64,000 bases of DNA from Litorilinea aerophila (GTDB lineage Bacteria; Chloroflexota; Anaerolineae; Caldilineales; Caldilineaceae). The notes under the pieces were generated by a model. That model saw nothing but the letters and a program-made list of their open reading frames with translations, was not told where the DNA came from and ran no database searches. This document shows, piece by piece, positions 18,574 to 27,379 of this stretch. The translations under genes and the position numbers were made by a program. The DNA lies in the NCBI RefSeq assembly GCF_006569185.2, contig NZ_VIGC02000008.1:1-64000 (forward strand). Reading direction: 5' to 3'. Positions within the stretch are counted from its first letter, which is position 1. Every line of letters begins with the position of its first letter.

Positions 18574-18666
18574 GGCATCGATGTCATGTGGGATGTCATG
18601 TCGAGTGCCATGAACATCGATGCCATGAAGATCGGTGTGGTGGAGATTCCGGTGTGGTGAAGATTC
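18574..18666 (+). promoter_or_regulatory. Structured rplM leader with tandem repeats
   Basis: GGCATCGATGT (18574-18584) pairs perfectly with ACATCGATGCC (18614-18624). CATG/CATG extends the stem inward past a one-base bulge. A 17-nt tandem repeat, CGGTGTGGTGRAGATTC, follows at 18633-18649 and 18650-18666. The structure sits between truA and rplM. Leaders that control rplM-rpsI are known in Firmicutes, but this one does not visibly match them. Confidence 0.45.
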
Positions 18667-18705
18667 GACTGGTTGATTAACGGGTTGATTAGAGGAGTAG
18701 ATCGC

Positions 18706-19140
18706 GTGAAGACATACAGCCCAAGCGCCGAAGAGGCCAAAAGCAGCCGTGAGTGGTGGGTGGTGGATGCCACGGGCAAGACCTTGGGGCGTCTGGCGTC
18801 AGAGATTGCAAAAGTTTTGCGAGGCAAACACAAGCCGACCTATAGCCCCCATGTGGACGGTGGCGATTTTGTGATCGTCATCAACTGCGAAAAAATCGTG
18901 GTAACGGGCAATAAACTGGACACCGTGCGCTACTATCGCCATTCTCGCTATCCCGGCGGCTTGAAGAGCCGGACCATGCGGGAACAGCTTCAGCGCTTCC
19001 CAGAGCGGGTGCTTTACGCCGCGGTCAAGGGCATGATGCCCAAGACGCGCCTGGGACGGGCCCAGATGAAGAAGCTGCGCATCTATGCCGGCAGTGAGCA
19101 TCCCCACGCGGCCCAGCAGCCGAAAGTCCTGGAAATCTAG
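18706..19140 (+). CDS. rplM: 50S ribosomal protein L13 (GTG start)
   Basis: The 144-aa product has [20 protein letters not shown], the [20 protein letters not shown] core and [20 protein letters not shown], all L13 landmarks. The GTG at 18706 is 8 nt after GAGGAG. The frame is open upstream through a TGATTAAC-rich stretch unlike L13. It pairs with rpsI in a two-gene unit. Confidence 0.97.
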   Translation: MKTYSPSAEEAKSSREWWVVDATGKTLGRLASEIAKVLRGKHKPTYSPHVDGGDFVIVINCEKIVVTGNKLDTVRYYRHSRYPGGLKSRTMREQLQRFPERVLYAAVKGMMPKTRLGRAQMKKLRIYAGSEHPHAAQQPKVLEI

Positions 19141-19186
19141 GGCCTGTTGAACAGCTTGGCCAGCAGAGCGAGCAGGAGGAGAAGGT

Positions 19187-19576
19187 ATGGCTCAATATAT
19201 TGAGGCAGTCGGTCGCCGCAAGACCGCTACGGCACGGGTGCGGCTCTATCCCGGCAACGGTGAAATTGTGGTTAACGAAAAGCCGTTGGAAGAGTACTTT
19301 GGTCGGGCCCTGGATCGCATGATCCTGCGCCAGCCCCTGGCCCTGACCGGCACCGAGAACGCCTACAACATCAGCGTACGGGTGCGGGGCGGCGGTGAAT
19401 CCGGCCAGGCCAATGCAGTGCGCCATGGTATTGCCCGGGCCCTGGTGGAGGCCGACCCCAACATGCGGCCTGTGCTCAAAGCGGCGGGTTTTCTCACCCG
19501 GGATGCCCGGGCCAAGGAACGCAAGAAGCCCGGCCTCAAGCGAGCCCGTAAGGCGCCGCAGTACACCAAGCGCTAG
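19187..19576 (+). CDS. rpsI: 30S ribosomal protein S9
   Basis: The 129-aa product begins [20 protein letters not shown] and ends with the basic tail [11 protein letters not shown], whose final Lys-Arg reaches the P-site tRNA. GGAGGAGAAGG precedes the ATG. It follows rplM by 46 nt. Confidence 0.98.
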   Translation: MAQYIEAVGRRKTATARVRLYPGNGEIVVNEKPLEEYFGRALDRMILRQPLALTGTENAYNISVRVRGGGESGQANAVRHGIARALVEADPNMRPVLKAAGFLTRDARAKERKKPGLKRARKAPQYTKR

Positions 19577-19602
19577 AAAATCCCGGCAGCAATTTATTGT
19601 AG

Positions 19603-19649
19603 GTCCGGCCTCCTGGCCGGACAGGGGCGCCTGCATTCCCGGTGCCCCT
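19603..19649 (+). terminator. Two adjacent hairpins after rpsI
   Basis: GTCCGGCC (19603-19610) and GGCCGGAC (19615-19622) form a perfect 8-bp stem around TCCT. AGGGGCGCC (19623-19631) and GGTGCCCCT (19641-19649) form a second stem directly after. The first is a member of a small hairpin family that recurs at 22589, 38863 and 52375. No T-run follows, so termination is only probable. Confidence 0.45.
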
Positions 19650-19739
19650 ATCACGCAGGGATGCGTGGCCTATGGGGGCCTTTGCTTGGGTGCATCACGT
19701 ACCCTGTCAAAATCCCTGGTGTTGACGCCGGGCTGTACT

Positions 19740-19796
19740 GGAAACCAGCCTCCAAGGGCTGGCTGCCCCCGGGCAGTCGCCCCTTGGAGGTTTTCC
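19740..19796 (+). promoter_or_regulatory. Long hairpin just before the moaB-like gene
   Basis: CCTCCAAGGG (19749-19758) pairs perfectly with CCCTTGGAGG (19781-19790). GGAAA outside pairs with TTTCC, and CTGCC/GGCAG pairs inside. TTTTCC ends the structure 30 nt before the start codon, so it could act as an attenuator or terminator. A Moco-type riboswitch was considered because of the downstream gene, but its conserved features could not be identified. Confidence 0.4.
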
Positions 19797-19825
19797 ATTG
19801 GCCTAAGGATCCAAAGGAGGAGGTG

Positions 19826-20455
19826 ATGCGAGCCATCCGAGCCGGCATCCTGTTTGTGCCCGAGATTGATGACCAGGCCAGCCAGGCCGTGCGCGCCCTG
19901 CTCCATCAGGCCGTTCCCCATCTGTTTATCGTGGCGGAGACCAGCGCGGCCAACCAGCGGTACTGGCTGGAAGATTTACTGCAGCGCTGGTGCGATGAAG
20001 AGGAGATGGACCTGATCCTGACCATCGGCGGGACCCTGCCGGCGCCGGGCCCCAGCAGCCGGGAAGTGGTGCCCGATGCAACCGCTGCGGTGCTGGAGCG
20101 GGATCTGCCCGGCCTGGCCGAGGCCATGCGCGCCCATGCGGCCCCAGACGTACCGCTGGCATGGCTTCATCGGGGCAGGGTTGGCATCCGCGGGCGAACC
20201 CTGATCCTCAATCTGCCCGGTGGGGCAGGAGCAGCCGCCCGCTGCCTGGAAGGAGTGGCCAAGCTGCTGGCGCCTACCCTGGACTATCTGTGGGACGAGT
20301 CCCCTGCGCCTCGCCTGCCATCCTCTTCCGCTGATGTTCCCACCTCCGCCCGCCGGAAAGGGCGGGCAGACCGCCAATCCTCGGGTCTGGACCCCGCCGA
20401 GTTCGCCGCCTTCCTGAAGCGCTCTGGGCGGAAGGACGACGACCCGGCTGGGTGA
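19826..20455 (+). CDS. MoaB/Mog-like molybdopterin-binding protein
   Basis: The 209-aa product has the MoCF_biosynth fold: LILTIGGTLPAPGPSSREVV followed by PDATAAVLERDLPGLAEAMR, the molybdopterin-binding loop and helix. The family adenylates molybdopterin before molybdenum insertion. The last 60 residues are a Pro/Ser/Arg-rich tail not typical of MoaB. AAAGGAGGAGG directly precedes ATG 19826; GTG 19823 is less likely. No other molybdenum gene is nearby, so the exact role is open. Confidence 0.8.
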   Translation: MRAIRAGILFVPEIDDQASQAVRALLHQAVPHLFIVAETSAANQRYWLEDLLQRWCDEEEMDLILTIGGTLPAPGPSSREVVPDATAAVLERDLPGLAEAMRAHAAPDVPLAWLHRGRVGIRGRTLILNLPGGAGAAARCLEGVAKLLAPTLDYLWDESPAPRLPSSSADVPTSARRKGRADRQSSGLDPAEFAAFLKRSGRKDDDPAG

Positions 20456-20523
20456 TGGCCGCGTGACGTACATGGCGAAGGGCGGGGAGAGAGCCCGCCC
20501 CCTGCCCGCATCACGTGCCGACT

Positions 20524-21648
20524 TCAGCTAACGGCCAACAGCTCTTTGCGCCGCTGGGCAATGGCATCCAGCAACTCGTTGTAGGAGTCCGCGAATTTCT
20601 GCACGCCCTCCCGTTCCAGCTCTTCAGTGACTTCCTGAAAATCAATCCCCAGTCGGGCCAGCTCGGCCATGGTAGCTTCGGCCTGGTCCAGGTCCTGATC
20701 CACTGTGCGGGCCACCCGGCCGTGATCGCGTAGGGCGTCCAGGGTCTTGGGGGGCATGGTGTTCACCGTGTGGGGACCGATGAGGGGCTCCACGTAGAGC
20801 AGGTCCGGATAGGCCGGGTTTTTGGTGCTGGTGCTGGCCCAGAGGGGGCGCTGTACCTGAGCGCCGGCGGCGACCAGTTTCTCCCAACGTTCTCCCTGGA
20901 ATTCCTGCTGGAAGTCCCGGTAGGCCAGCTTGGCGTTGGCCACGGCTGCCTTGCCCATCCACCCCCGGATGGACTCAGCACGATCCGGGTGGGCCTTGGC
21001 CAGGGCTTCCAGGCGAGCGTCCACGTTGGTGTCCACCCGGCTGACGAAGAAGCTGGCCACCGAAGCCACGTGGTCGATGGGATGTCCGGCGGCCAGGCGC
21101 TCCTCCAGCCCCTGCAGGAAGGCCTGGCGCACGGCTGCGTATCGTTCCCGGCTGAAGATGAGCGTGACGTTGATGTTGAGGCCGGCCGCGATGAGCTGGC
21201 GGATGGCGTCGATGCCTGCCTGGGTGGCCGGCACTTTCACCATGACGTTGGGGCGATCCACCTGGGCGAAGAGCCGTTTGGCCTCCTGGACCGTTCCCTG
21301 GGTGTCGTAGGCCAGATCCGGCGCCACTTCGATGCTGACGTAGCCATCCCGGCGTTGGGCGCTTTCGTAGACCGGCCGCAGGATGTCGGCGGCCGCCTGG
21401 ATGTCGGCGATGGCCAATGTTTCGAAGATGGCCTTTTCATCCTGCTCCACCCGCACCAGTGCGGCCAATTCATCCTGATAGGCGTCGCTCTGGGAGATGG
21501 CTTGTTGGAAGATGGTCGGGTTGGAAGTGACGCCGGTCACCCCTTCCTCCACCAGGCGGGCCAGCTCGCCGGATTGAACCATCCCACGCTCGATGTAATC
21601 CAGCCAGACACTTTGGCCGTGTTGTTGAAGCTCTCTCAGAATGGACAT
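20524..21648 (-). CDS. tal: Transaldolase
   Basis: The 374-aa enzyme of the pentose phosphate pathway has [12 protein letters not shown] at residues 37-48 and the Schiff-base lysine Lys138 in NVMVKVPAT. It also has the NINVTLIFS and [11 protein letters not shown] motifs. It belongs to the longer monofunctional type seen in Actinobacteria and Cyanobacteria. The start ATG at 21648 has AAGGAG ahead of it. A longer open frame upstream runs through the repeat element and is not coding. Confidence 0.96.
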   Translation of the reverse strand: MSILRELQQHGQSVWLDYIERGMVQSGELARLVEEGVTGVTSNPTIFQQAISQSDAYQDELAALVRVEQDEKAIFETLAIADIQAAADILRPVYESAQRRDGYVSIEVAPDLAYDTQGTVQEAKRLFAQVDRPNVMVKVPATQAGIDAIRQLIAAGLNINVTLIFSRERYAAVRQAFLQGLEERLAAGHPIDHVASVASFFVSRVDTNVDARLEALAKAHPDRAESIRGWMGKAAVANAKLAYRDFQQEFQGERWEKLVAAGAQVQRPLWASTSTKNPAYPDLLYVEPLIGPHTVNTMPPKTLDALRDHGRVARTVDQDLDQAEATMAELARLGIDFQEVTEELEREGVQKFADSYNELLDAIAQRRKELLAVS

Positions 21649-21732
21649 GGGTTTCTCCTTTCCTGTCATGTGGCACATCTGCGGCCCCCGCCCTGCTGGG
21701 CGTGGTGCCTGGGGAACGATGCTGCTGAGTTG

Positions 21733-21761
21733 ATTATAGACCCGTTGGCGCCGATGGAAAA
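21733..21761 (-). promoter_or_regulatory. Putative promoter of tal
   Basis: On the minus strand a perfect TATAAT lies at 21738-21733, and TTTTCC (3 of 6 consensus) lies 17 nt upstream at 21761-21756. The predicted start gives a leader of about 78 nt. Confidence 0.45.
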
Positions 21762-21787
21762 GTAAGTGTTGTCCCTCCCACCTGGAG

Positions 21788-21875
21788 AATCTCGATAGAA
21801 ATTTGCCGAAGATTCCCATCAGCGGTCGTGCCGCCGCATTTCTGCTGTGGTATTTATGCCGAACTGTACGAGGCT
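21788..21875 (+). repeat. Dispersed palindromic element, degenerate copy (tal-trx)
   Basis: The copy contains CGATAGAAATTTGCCGAAGA on the left and CATTTCTGCTGTGG then TATTTATGCCGAACTGTACG on the right, in the same order as the 12137 copy. It lies in the 508-nt divergent gap between tal and thioredoxin and ends 5 nt before the -35 box of the thioredoxin promoter. Confidence 0.7.
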
Positions 21876-21880
21876 CCGGT

Positions 21881-21909
21881 TTGACAAAAATTTCTTTCCC
21901 GTTTACTAT
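21881..21909 (+). promoter_or_regulatory. Strong sigma-70 promoter for thioredoxin
   Basis: A perfect TTGACA at 21881-21886 and TACTAT at 21904-21909 are 17 nt apart in an AT-rich patch that stands out in this GC-rich sequence. Transcription would start near 21916, leaving a leader of about 240 nt before trx. Confidence 0.7.
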
Positions 21910-21915
21910 ATTTTT

Positions 21916-22156
21916 CGTAGTGGAACTTACCGTGTCTTGAGCTGATATGGGATAAAACAAACAGCATCGACCGGCGGAGCCAGGCCTGTCCTCTCGCCGA
22001 AGAGGCGCAGCGGATACTGGAAACTCCCGACGTCAAACGCCGTGAAATCCGTGCTTTTGGCTGGGGGAGGTCGCGTGATAGGTTTTCGCCGGGAAATAGA
22101 CACCAGCCGATGCAAGGCTGGCCGATTTATCAGTCACTGTGTGAAGGAGATGACGA
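21916..22156 (+). other. Long leader of thioredoxin mRNA
   Basis: This 240-nt stretch has no plausible ORF. A clear hairpin pairs CCAGCC (22103-22108) with GGCTGG (22116-22121), and the remaining sequence is rich in short GC stems. I could not match it to a riboswitch class or to 6S, SRP, RNase P or tmRNA. Confidence 0.35.
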
Positions 22157-22483
22157 ATGAGCAGTCCGGTTGAGGTCACAGACAGCACCTTTGAAGAGAT
22201 GGTCATCAAGGCCCAGCAGCCCGTGCTGGTGGACTTTTGGGCAGAGTGGTGCGGCCCTTGCAAGATGATTGCACCGGTCCTGGAAGATCTGGCCAAGGAG
22301 CTGGAAGGCAAGCTCACCATCGGCAAGCTGGACGTGGATGAAAATCAGAGCACGGCCATGGCCTATGGGGTCTTCAGCATCCCCACCCTTCTCCTCTTCA
22401 AGGACGGCGAACCGGTGGAGCGCATCGTCGGCTTTCAGCCGAAGCCGCAGCTCCTCAGCCGCCTGGAGCCCCACCTGGGCTGA
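22157..22483 (+). CDS. trxA: Thioredoxin
   Basis: The 108-aa protein has the active site WCGPC (Cys32 and Cys35), the cis-proline in [11 protein letters not shown], and the full thioredoxin length. It reduces disulfides in cytoplasmic proteins. GAAGGAGATG precedes the ATG. It has its own strong promoter and a rho-independent terminator, so it is a single-gene unit. Confidence 0.97.
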   Translation: MSSPVEVTDSTFEEMVIKAQQPVLVDFWAEWCGPCKMIAPVLEDLAKELEGKLTIGKLDVDENQSTAMAYGVFSIPTLLLFKDGEPVERIVGFQPKPQLLSRLEPHLG

Positions 22484-22520
22484 GTGCCTGTCCTCGCCGG
22501 ACAGGTTCCCAAGGGGATAG

Positions 22521-22552
22521 CAGGGCGCCCGTACGGGCGCCCTGTTTGATTT
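22521..22552 (+). terminator. Rho-independent terminator of trxA
   Basis: CAGGGCGCCC (22521-22530) and GGGCGCCCTG (22535-22544) form a perfect 10-bp stem around GTAC. TTTGATTT follows immediately. Confidence 0.8.
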
Positions 22553-22588
22553 GGGACGCCTGGGCTTCGTAGAGGGCGCCCCATGCTC

Positions 22589-22611
22589 TAGATCCGGTCT
22601 CCTGGCCAGTC
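22589..22611 (+). repeat. Hairpin-family repeat (TCCGG..CCTGG type)
   Basis: The stretch AGATCCGGTCTCCTGGCCAG resembles the stem-loop at 19603-19622 with changes. It lies between the trxA terminator and the trpB promoter. Confidence 0.4.
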
Positions 22612-22673
22612 AGGAGGCGTGACCTGCGCCCACCGGGATTTCCTTGGGCGGCGGCCGTGGCTTCGACAGGGGT

Positions 22674-22702
22674 TTGTGGTGTCCGATGGCCCCTGGTATA
22701 AT
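22674..22702 (+). promoter_or_regulatory. Extended -10 promoter of trpB2
   Basis: A perfect TATAAT at 22697-22702 is preceded by TGG, which makes an extended -10. TTGTGG lies 17 nt upstream at 22674-22679. The start would be near 22709, giving a 50-nt leader. Confidence 0.65.
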
Positions 22703-22759
22703 CACCCCAGGCCCGACCATTGTAATCACCCATCCATTTTTCAGCGGAGAATCGATCCC

Positions 22760-24136
22760 ATGAGCGAGCTGACCAAGATCGTGCTCTCTGAGCGCGACAT
22801 GCCCACCCATTGGTACAACCTGAACGCCGACCTGGGTGCTGCCGGCGTGGAATTGCCGCCTCCCCTGCACCCAGGCACCGGCCAACCCCTGGGCCCGGAC
22901 GACCTGGCCCCGCTCTTTCCCATGGCCCTCATCGCCCAGGAAGTCAGCACCGAGCGCTACATCGAAATTCCCGAGGAGGTGCAGGAGATCTACAAACTCT
23001 GGCGGCCGACGCCCCTCTACCGGGCCCGCCGCTGGGAAAAGGCGCTGGACACGCCGGCCCGCATCTACTACAAATATGAAGGCGTCAGTCCGGCCGGGAG
23101 CCACAAGCCCAATACGGCCGTCCCCCAGGCATACTATAACATGAAAGAGGGGGTCAAGCGTCTGACCACCGAAACCGGTGCCGGCCAGTGGGGCAGCGCC
23201 CTCAGCTTCGCCTGCCAGATGTTCGGCATCGAGTGCAAGGTTTACATGGTCAAGATCAGCTACGAACAGAAACCCTACCGCAAGATCTTGATGCAGACCT
23301 GGGGAGCCACGGTGGTCCCCAGCCCCAGCGACCAGACCAACGCCGGGCGGGCCATCCTGGCCGCGGATCCCAACAGCACCGGCAGCCTGGGTATCGCCAT
23401 TTCCGAGGCGGTGGAAGAGGCTGCCACCCGGGATGATACCAAGTATGCCCTGGGCAGCGTCCTCAACCACGTCCTGCTACACCAGACAGTCATCGGCCAG
23501 GAGGTCATCAAGCAGTTGGAGGTGGCCGGGGCCGACTGGCCAGACGTGGTGGTGGCCTGCACCGGCGGCGGCAGCAACTTCGGCGGCTTTGCCTTCCCCT
23601 TCCTGCGGGAAAACATCACCGCCGGCAAGCAGACCCGCATTGTGGCCGTGGAGCCGGCCGCTGCCCCCAGCCTGACCCGGGGCGTCTACGCCTACGACTT
23701 CGGCGATACCGCCTCCCTTACCCCCTTGATCAAGATGCACACCCTGGGGCACGACTTTGTGCCCGCGCCCATCCACGCCGGCGGCCTCCGCTATCACGGC
23801 ATGAGTGCTCAGGTGAGCGCCCTCAAAGAGGCCGGCCTGATCGAGGCGGTCAACGTCCGCCAGCGGGCCATCTTCGAGGCGGCCTTGAGCTTCACCCGGG
23901 CGGAGGGGATTCTGCCCGCGCCGGAGCCCTCCCATGCCATCTGGGGCGCCATGCAGGAGGCCCTGGCCTGCAAGGAAAGCGGCCAGGCGAAGACCATTGT
24001 CTTCAACCTCTGCGGCCACGGCCACTTCGATCTCTCCTCCTATGACGCCTTCCTGAACGGCCGGTTGGAGGATTACGATTACCCCGAAGAGGCGATCCAG
24101 GAGAGCCTGAAGCGTTTGCCCCAGCTCTCCGGGTGA
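22760..24136 (+). CDS. trpB: Tryptophan synthase beta chain, TrpB2 type
   Basis: The 458-aa PLP enzyme joins indole and serine to make tryptophan. The PLP lysine is Lys116 in GSHKPNTA, followed by [13 protein letters not shown] and the phosphate-binding [10 protein letters not shown]. Length, the long N-terminal region and the motif [15 protein letters not shown] mark the TrpB2 subfamily, which often works without TrpA. No trpA or other trp gene is adjacent, so it may salvage free indole. The start ATG is supported by GCGGAGA and by the extended -10 promoter upstream. Confidence 0.95.
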   Translation: MSELTKIVLSERDMPTHWYNLNADLGAAGVELPPPLHPGTGQPLGPDDLAPLFPMALIAQEVSTERYIEIPEEVQEIYKLWRPTPLYRARRWEKALDTPARIYYKYEGVSPAGSHKPNTAVPQAYYNMKEGVKRLTTETGAGQWGSALSFACQMFGIECKVYMVKISYEQKPYRKILMQTWGATVVPSPSDQTNAGRAILAADPNSTGSLGIAISEAVEEAATRDDTKYALGSVLNHVLLHQTVIGQEVIKQLEVAGADWPDVVVACTGGGSNFGGFAFPFLRENITAGKQTRIVAVEPAAAPSLTRGVYAYDFGDTASLTPLIKMHTLGHDFVPAPIHAGGLRYHGMSAQVSALKEAGLIEAVNVRQRAIFEAALSFTRAEGILPAPEPSHAIWGAMQEALACKESGQAKTIVFNLCGHGHFDLSSYDAFLNGRLEDYDYPEEAIQESLKRLPQLSG

Positions 24137-24146
24137 CCAGCCGGCG

Positions 24147-24899
24147 CTACAACGGCTGGCGTCCCACGAGGAGCAGGGTCAAGGAGAGGCCGGCCAGGAT
24201 CAGAAGATCCAGCAGGGTCACAAAGAGGAAGGCACTGCTCAGGCTTTGGAGGGGCGGCCCCAGCCACGTCATGAGCTGGGGCAGGGAAGGCAGGGGAAGT
24301 TGAAGGATGATGTACATCCCCACGGCCAGGGCGGCGTAGAGCAGCACCGGTTTCAGGGGCTCCCGGTCGCTGCTGCTGGGCATCATGGCGTTGGCCACGG
24401 CGAAGAGCAGGTAGGCCCACAGCAGCCCATCGGGCTGGCCGAGGGAGGCTGTGAACGCCTGGACCGTGGCCAGCCAGTCGCCCTGGGCCAGGGCGGTGCC
24501 CAGCCGCGCCGCGTTGAAGATTTGGTGGCTGATCAGGGCCACTGCCAGCGAGCCTACCACCAGGGGGGCGATCCCCACCAGGCTGTCGGCCAGGGCGCCG
24601 CCGCTCTGGACGCTGACACTTCCCAGGCCGATCTGTTGCCCCTGCCGTTTGGGCCAGACCCGGAACTTCCCTGCCTTGAGCCCCAGCAGGCGGGCGGTGG
24701 CCCAGTGGGCCGCCTCATGGACTAGAATCCCCGGCAGAAAGATGAGGAAGAGGGCCAGGGTGGCCCTCTCCTCGGATCGGGTGAGGCAGTAGACCAGGAG
24801 CTGGATCTGCAGGCTGATCTGTCGGCTTAGCCAGACCAGGGCCAGAAACAACAACACCAGGCCAAGCCAGAGCTGGACAGATGGGACGGTCAGAGGCAT
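24147..24899 (-). CDS. Membrane protein with HExxH motif (M50-like)
   Basis: The 250-aa protein has about six hydrophobic segments. HEAAH at residues 61-65 lies in a membrane segment (FLPGILVHEAAHWATARLLG), as in site-2 proteases of family M50. The second family motif (an Asp near NxxPxxxLDG) is not clear; SSSDREP near residue 170 is the only candidate. So protease activity is likely but unproven. It is the last gene of a minus-strand group with the exosortase and lipoprotein, 27 nt after the latter. Confidence 0.7.
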   Translation of the reverse strand: MPLTVPSVQLWLGLVLLFLALVWLSRQISLQIQLLVYCLTRSEERATLALFLIFLPGILVHEAAHWATARLLGLKAGKFRVWPKRQGQQIGLGSVSVQSGGALADSLVGIAPLVVGSLAVALISHQIFNAARLGTALAQGDWLATVQAFTASLGQPDGLLWAYLLFAVANAMMPSSSDREPLKPVLLYAALAVGMYIILQLPLPSLPQLMTWLGPPLQSLSSAFLFVTLLDLLILAGLSLTLLLVGRQPL

Positions 24900-24926
24900 G
24901 GCTTCCGCGGCAAAGAGGTGGTCGGT

Positions 24927-25529
24927 TCAGGGCAGGGTTTCCAGGTTGTAGGTCAGGTTTTGGATCAGCCAACAGCCGTCCACCTTAATCAGCGTCCACC
25001 GATCTCCGGCTGGCGAGATCTCCTCCCCGATGTGGGTGGTAGCCCGCACAGTGGCCACCTGGCCGTCGATCTGGATCTCCAGATCCTGGGGCTGGGCCTC
25101 CGATGGCGCGCCGGGAAAGACAGTCCGTACATAGCGGTGGCGAATGGCATCCCGGCCCAGCCAGCTCTGGTTGTCGCTGGGATCGTCGGGCGTGTTCTTG
25201 GCATCCACCACAGAGCTGTCCTCTGCCCAGAGTCGCATGAGGGCGTTGATGTCCTGGGCCACCATGAAGCGACTTTCGGCCAGCAGCACGGCGCGGATGG
25301 CCTCCTCGTCGGTGGCTTCCGCCGGGAGAGAGAGGCTACAGGAGCCGACTGCCTGATCCCCGGCGGTGGTGCCAGCGGCAGCGGTGGGTTCACCCGTCTG
25401 ACTGGGGATGCAGGCTGCCAGGACGAGGGCCAGGACGAAGATGCCCAATACAGACCGGCGTAAAAAACCCCATGAATGCTGACGTGGTGCGCGGATGGGG
25501 ACACGTTCCGTGCACCGCGCGCCCCGCAC
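24927..25529 (-). CDS. Lipoprotein with NTF2/SnoaL-like domain (GTG start)
   Basis: The 200-aa product has a basic N-region, a hydrophobic stretch and the lipobox LVLAAC (Cys40 from GTG 25529). A Thr/Ala-rich linker and a roughly 125-residue domain follow ([20 protein letters not shown] to [13 protein letters not shown]), which has the SnoaL/NTF2 pattern. It should be anchored outside the cytoplasmic membrane. The frame is open further upstream but shows no start with a signal-like N-terminus, so the start is uncertain. It follows the EpsI-like gene. Confidence 0.7.
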   Translation of the reverse strand: MRGARCTERVPIRAPRQHSWGFLRRSVLGIFVLALVLAACIPSQTGEPTAAAGTTAGDQAVGSCSLSLPAEATDEEAIRAVLLAESRFMVAQDINALMRLWAEDSSVVDAKNTPDDPSDNQSWLGRDAIRHRYVRTVFPGAPSEAQPQDLEIQIDGQVATVRATTHIGEEISPAGDRWTLIKVDGCWLIQNLTYNLETLP

Positions 25530-25638
25530 CGTTCGATCCCAGTGCCAGGAATGTACAACCCTCGATACCGGGTAGAGCAGGCCGGGCCCAATCGGGCGGT
25601 CAAGGCTGGAAGGTTTCACCGTTCGGCCCACCCGGTGA

Positions 25639-26349
25639 TCACGGCTGGGTCGCCCGGCTGAAGAGCTGTCGGACGAAATCGGCGTGCAGCGCGAGGGTCT
25701 CTTCGACGGTTCCATAACGCACAGAAGTGAGCTTGAACAGCACAATCCCATCCTTCAGTTCCCGATTACGGTTGGGAAACAGGTAGAAATAGAAAACCAC
25801 GTGTTCGGTCAGAAAATCGTCGCCGGGGAACTGCTTATGGGCCTCCATCCAGAGGCCGTGGATCTGGCCGCCCCCATCCAGGGGGAAGGCTGTAGAGCTC
25901 AGGTTATACTGCCACCCGTCCGCATCGTAGCAGATATCCGGCGCGTGGAAGGGCTGGGAGCTGCGTCCACCGATCAGGCTTAGCCAGATGTATTGGCCCC
26001 GGCTGTTTTGATAGAGGCGCTGCACGTACTGTTCCGGGTCCAGCAGGATGATCACTTCCTGGTTCGACTCTGGGACTTCCTGTCCCTGCCAGTCGCCCAG
26101 TTGGAGGGGAACTTCGCGCAGATCGTAATCCAGGCTGAAGTGGGCCCGGGCCTCTACCCGGGTCTCCCGCTCGGTGCGCTGCCAGAAGTCCAGGTCGGCG
26201 ATATAGGTGTACTCAGACGCCTGGGCCTGATCCTGCCCCAGGATGACTGGCGAGATCTGGGGCCAATAGGCGCCGAGTAGCCCGACACTGAGCAACAGCA
26301 CGACGGCCAGGCTGCGCAGGGAGATTCTGCCGGGCCCAATGGGGCTCAT
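25639..26349 (-). CDS. EpsI-like exosortase-associated protein
   Basis: The 236-aa product has one N-terminal membrane segment ([17 protein letters not shown]) and then an extracytoplasmic domain with LPLQLGDW-like [13 protein letters not shown] and YNLSS. Further on it has [20 protein letters not shown]. The H-P-Y-C-Y-D region ([16 protein letters not shown]) matches EpsI proteins that accompany exosortases in exopolysaccharide gene clusters. AAAGGAGG lies 12 nt before ATG 26349. It directly follows the exosortase gene. Confidence 0.85.
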   Translation of the reverse strand: MSPIGPGRISLRSLAVVLLLSVGLLGAYWPQISPVILGQDQAQASEYTYIADLDFWQRTERETRVEARAHFSLDYDLREVPLQLGDWQGQEVPESNQEVIILLDPEQYVQRLYQNSRGQYIWLSLIGGRSSQPFHAPDICYDADGWQYNLSSTAFPLDGGGQIHGLWMEAHKQFPGDDFLTEHVVFYFYLFPNRNRELKDGIVLFKLTSVRYGTVEETLALHADFVRQLFSRATQP

Positions 26350-26401
26350 AATCTGCTTCAGCCTCCTTTGCGGGTGGAATGCCACCAAGGTGGTGTGGCC
26401 T

Positions 26402-27262
26402 CTACAACACTTCCGGCCGGACCGTATGGCAGCGTAATAACCGGCTGATGGGTAAGAGCAGCAACAGCACGATGATGAAAAAGGCCGGGCCGGAATAGTC
26501 GTGGTAAAAGATGAATGCCGCCTCTGCCCCCATGGAACGGGCCACAAACAACAACGACGCCACCCGGAGAATATTCCCCAACATGGCCAGGGGAACGGCC
26601 AGCAAAACCAGCGCCAGACGTCCCCACAAGGGGCCATCCAACAGATAGGCGGCCAGGGACATCAGGGCGGAAAGGGCGATGATGCTGTTGATGCCGCTGC
26701 ACTGGGCCCCGATGACCAGGTCCGCATTGGGGAGGCTGACCGCATTGCCCACAATGGCCACGTCCAGCCCCAGGAAGCGGGTCAGCCCGCCGGCGCAGAC
26801 GCCTGTGAACAGGGCCAGCGGGAGGGTCAACCGATCTAGGAACGGCAGCGGTACCATCCAGGCCAGGTAGGCCAGGGGAAAGCGCAGTTTGCGCACCACC
26901 AGGCGGCCGCCAAAGGACCAGGTCATGCCAGCCATCAGGCCGATCATGGCGAAGGCAGCCAGATAAAAAGCCCGCCACTCCAGGGCCAGCAAAAACAGCA
27001 CCAGGCCCGCCGCCAGGGCGATCAGGCCCGTGTTACTGCCGGTGTTGGAGCGCCGGCGCAGCTCTTTATCATGCCGAAAGCGCTGAAAGGCCAGAAAAGC
27101 AGTGACCGGGGGAATCAAAATACCGTGGCTGTAATATTGATTGCCCATCCATTCTTCCCACAGCCAGCGCCAGACGGGCCAGGTCAGGAGTAGAAACGTG
27201 GCTATGGTGACAGTCGGAATGAAGATGGGAAGCCAGCCGGAACGCAAGGTTGAATGGTTCAT
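26402..27262 (-). CDS. Exosortase
   Basis: The 286-aa integral membrane protein has about eight segments and the exosortase/archaeosortase catalytic triad: Cys188 in GAQCSGINS, Arg233 in LGNILRVAS, and His254 in FYHDYSG. The family is a transpeptidase that processes C-terminal sorting tags (PEP-CTERM and relatives). The EpsI gene follows it. No protein with a recognisable sorting tag is in the window, so its substrates are encoded elsewhere. ATG 27262 was chosen because the sequence upstream of it does not look coding. Confidence 0.9.
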   Translation of the reverse strand: MNHSTLRSGWLPIFIPTVTIATFLLLTWPVWRWLWEEWMGNQYYSHGILIPPVTAFLAFQRFRHDKELRRRSNTGSNTGLIALAAGLVLFLLALEWRAFYLAAFAMIGLMAGMTWSFGGRLVVRKLRFPLAYLAWMVPLPFLDRLTLPLALFTGVCAGGLTRFLGLDVAIVGNAVSLPNADLVIGAQCSGINSIIALSALMSLAAYLLDGPLWGRLALVLLAVPLAMLGNILRVASLLFVARSMGAEAAFIFYHDYSGPAFFIIVLLLLLPISRLLRCHTVRPEVL

Positions 27263-27379
27263 GGTCGCCACACCAGGGCTGCAGCCGACAACATGCCAGC
27301 TGCAGCCGATCTCGATTCTGGGCGTCAGAATACCATGGGGGCGCCGATGCGTCAAAGTGGCGACCGGGATAGGGCGTGA

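Noticed and set aside
19740-19796. Moco riboswitch upstream of the MoaB-like gene
   Set aside because: The hairpin is clear, but the conserved multi-stem core of the Moco class could not be recognised by eye. Kept only as an unassigned hairpin.
21916-22156. 6S, SRP, tmRNA or RNase P RNA in the thioredoxin leader
   Set aside because: None of the conserved core sequences of these RNAs was found.
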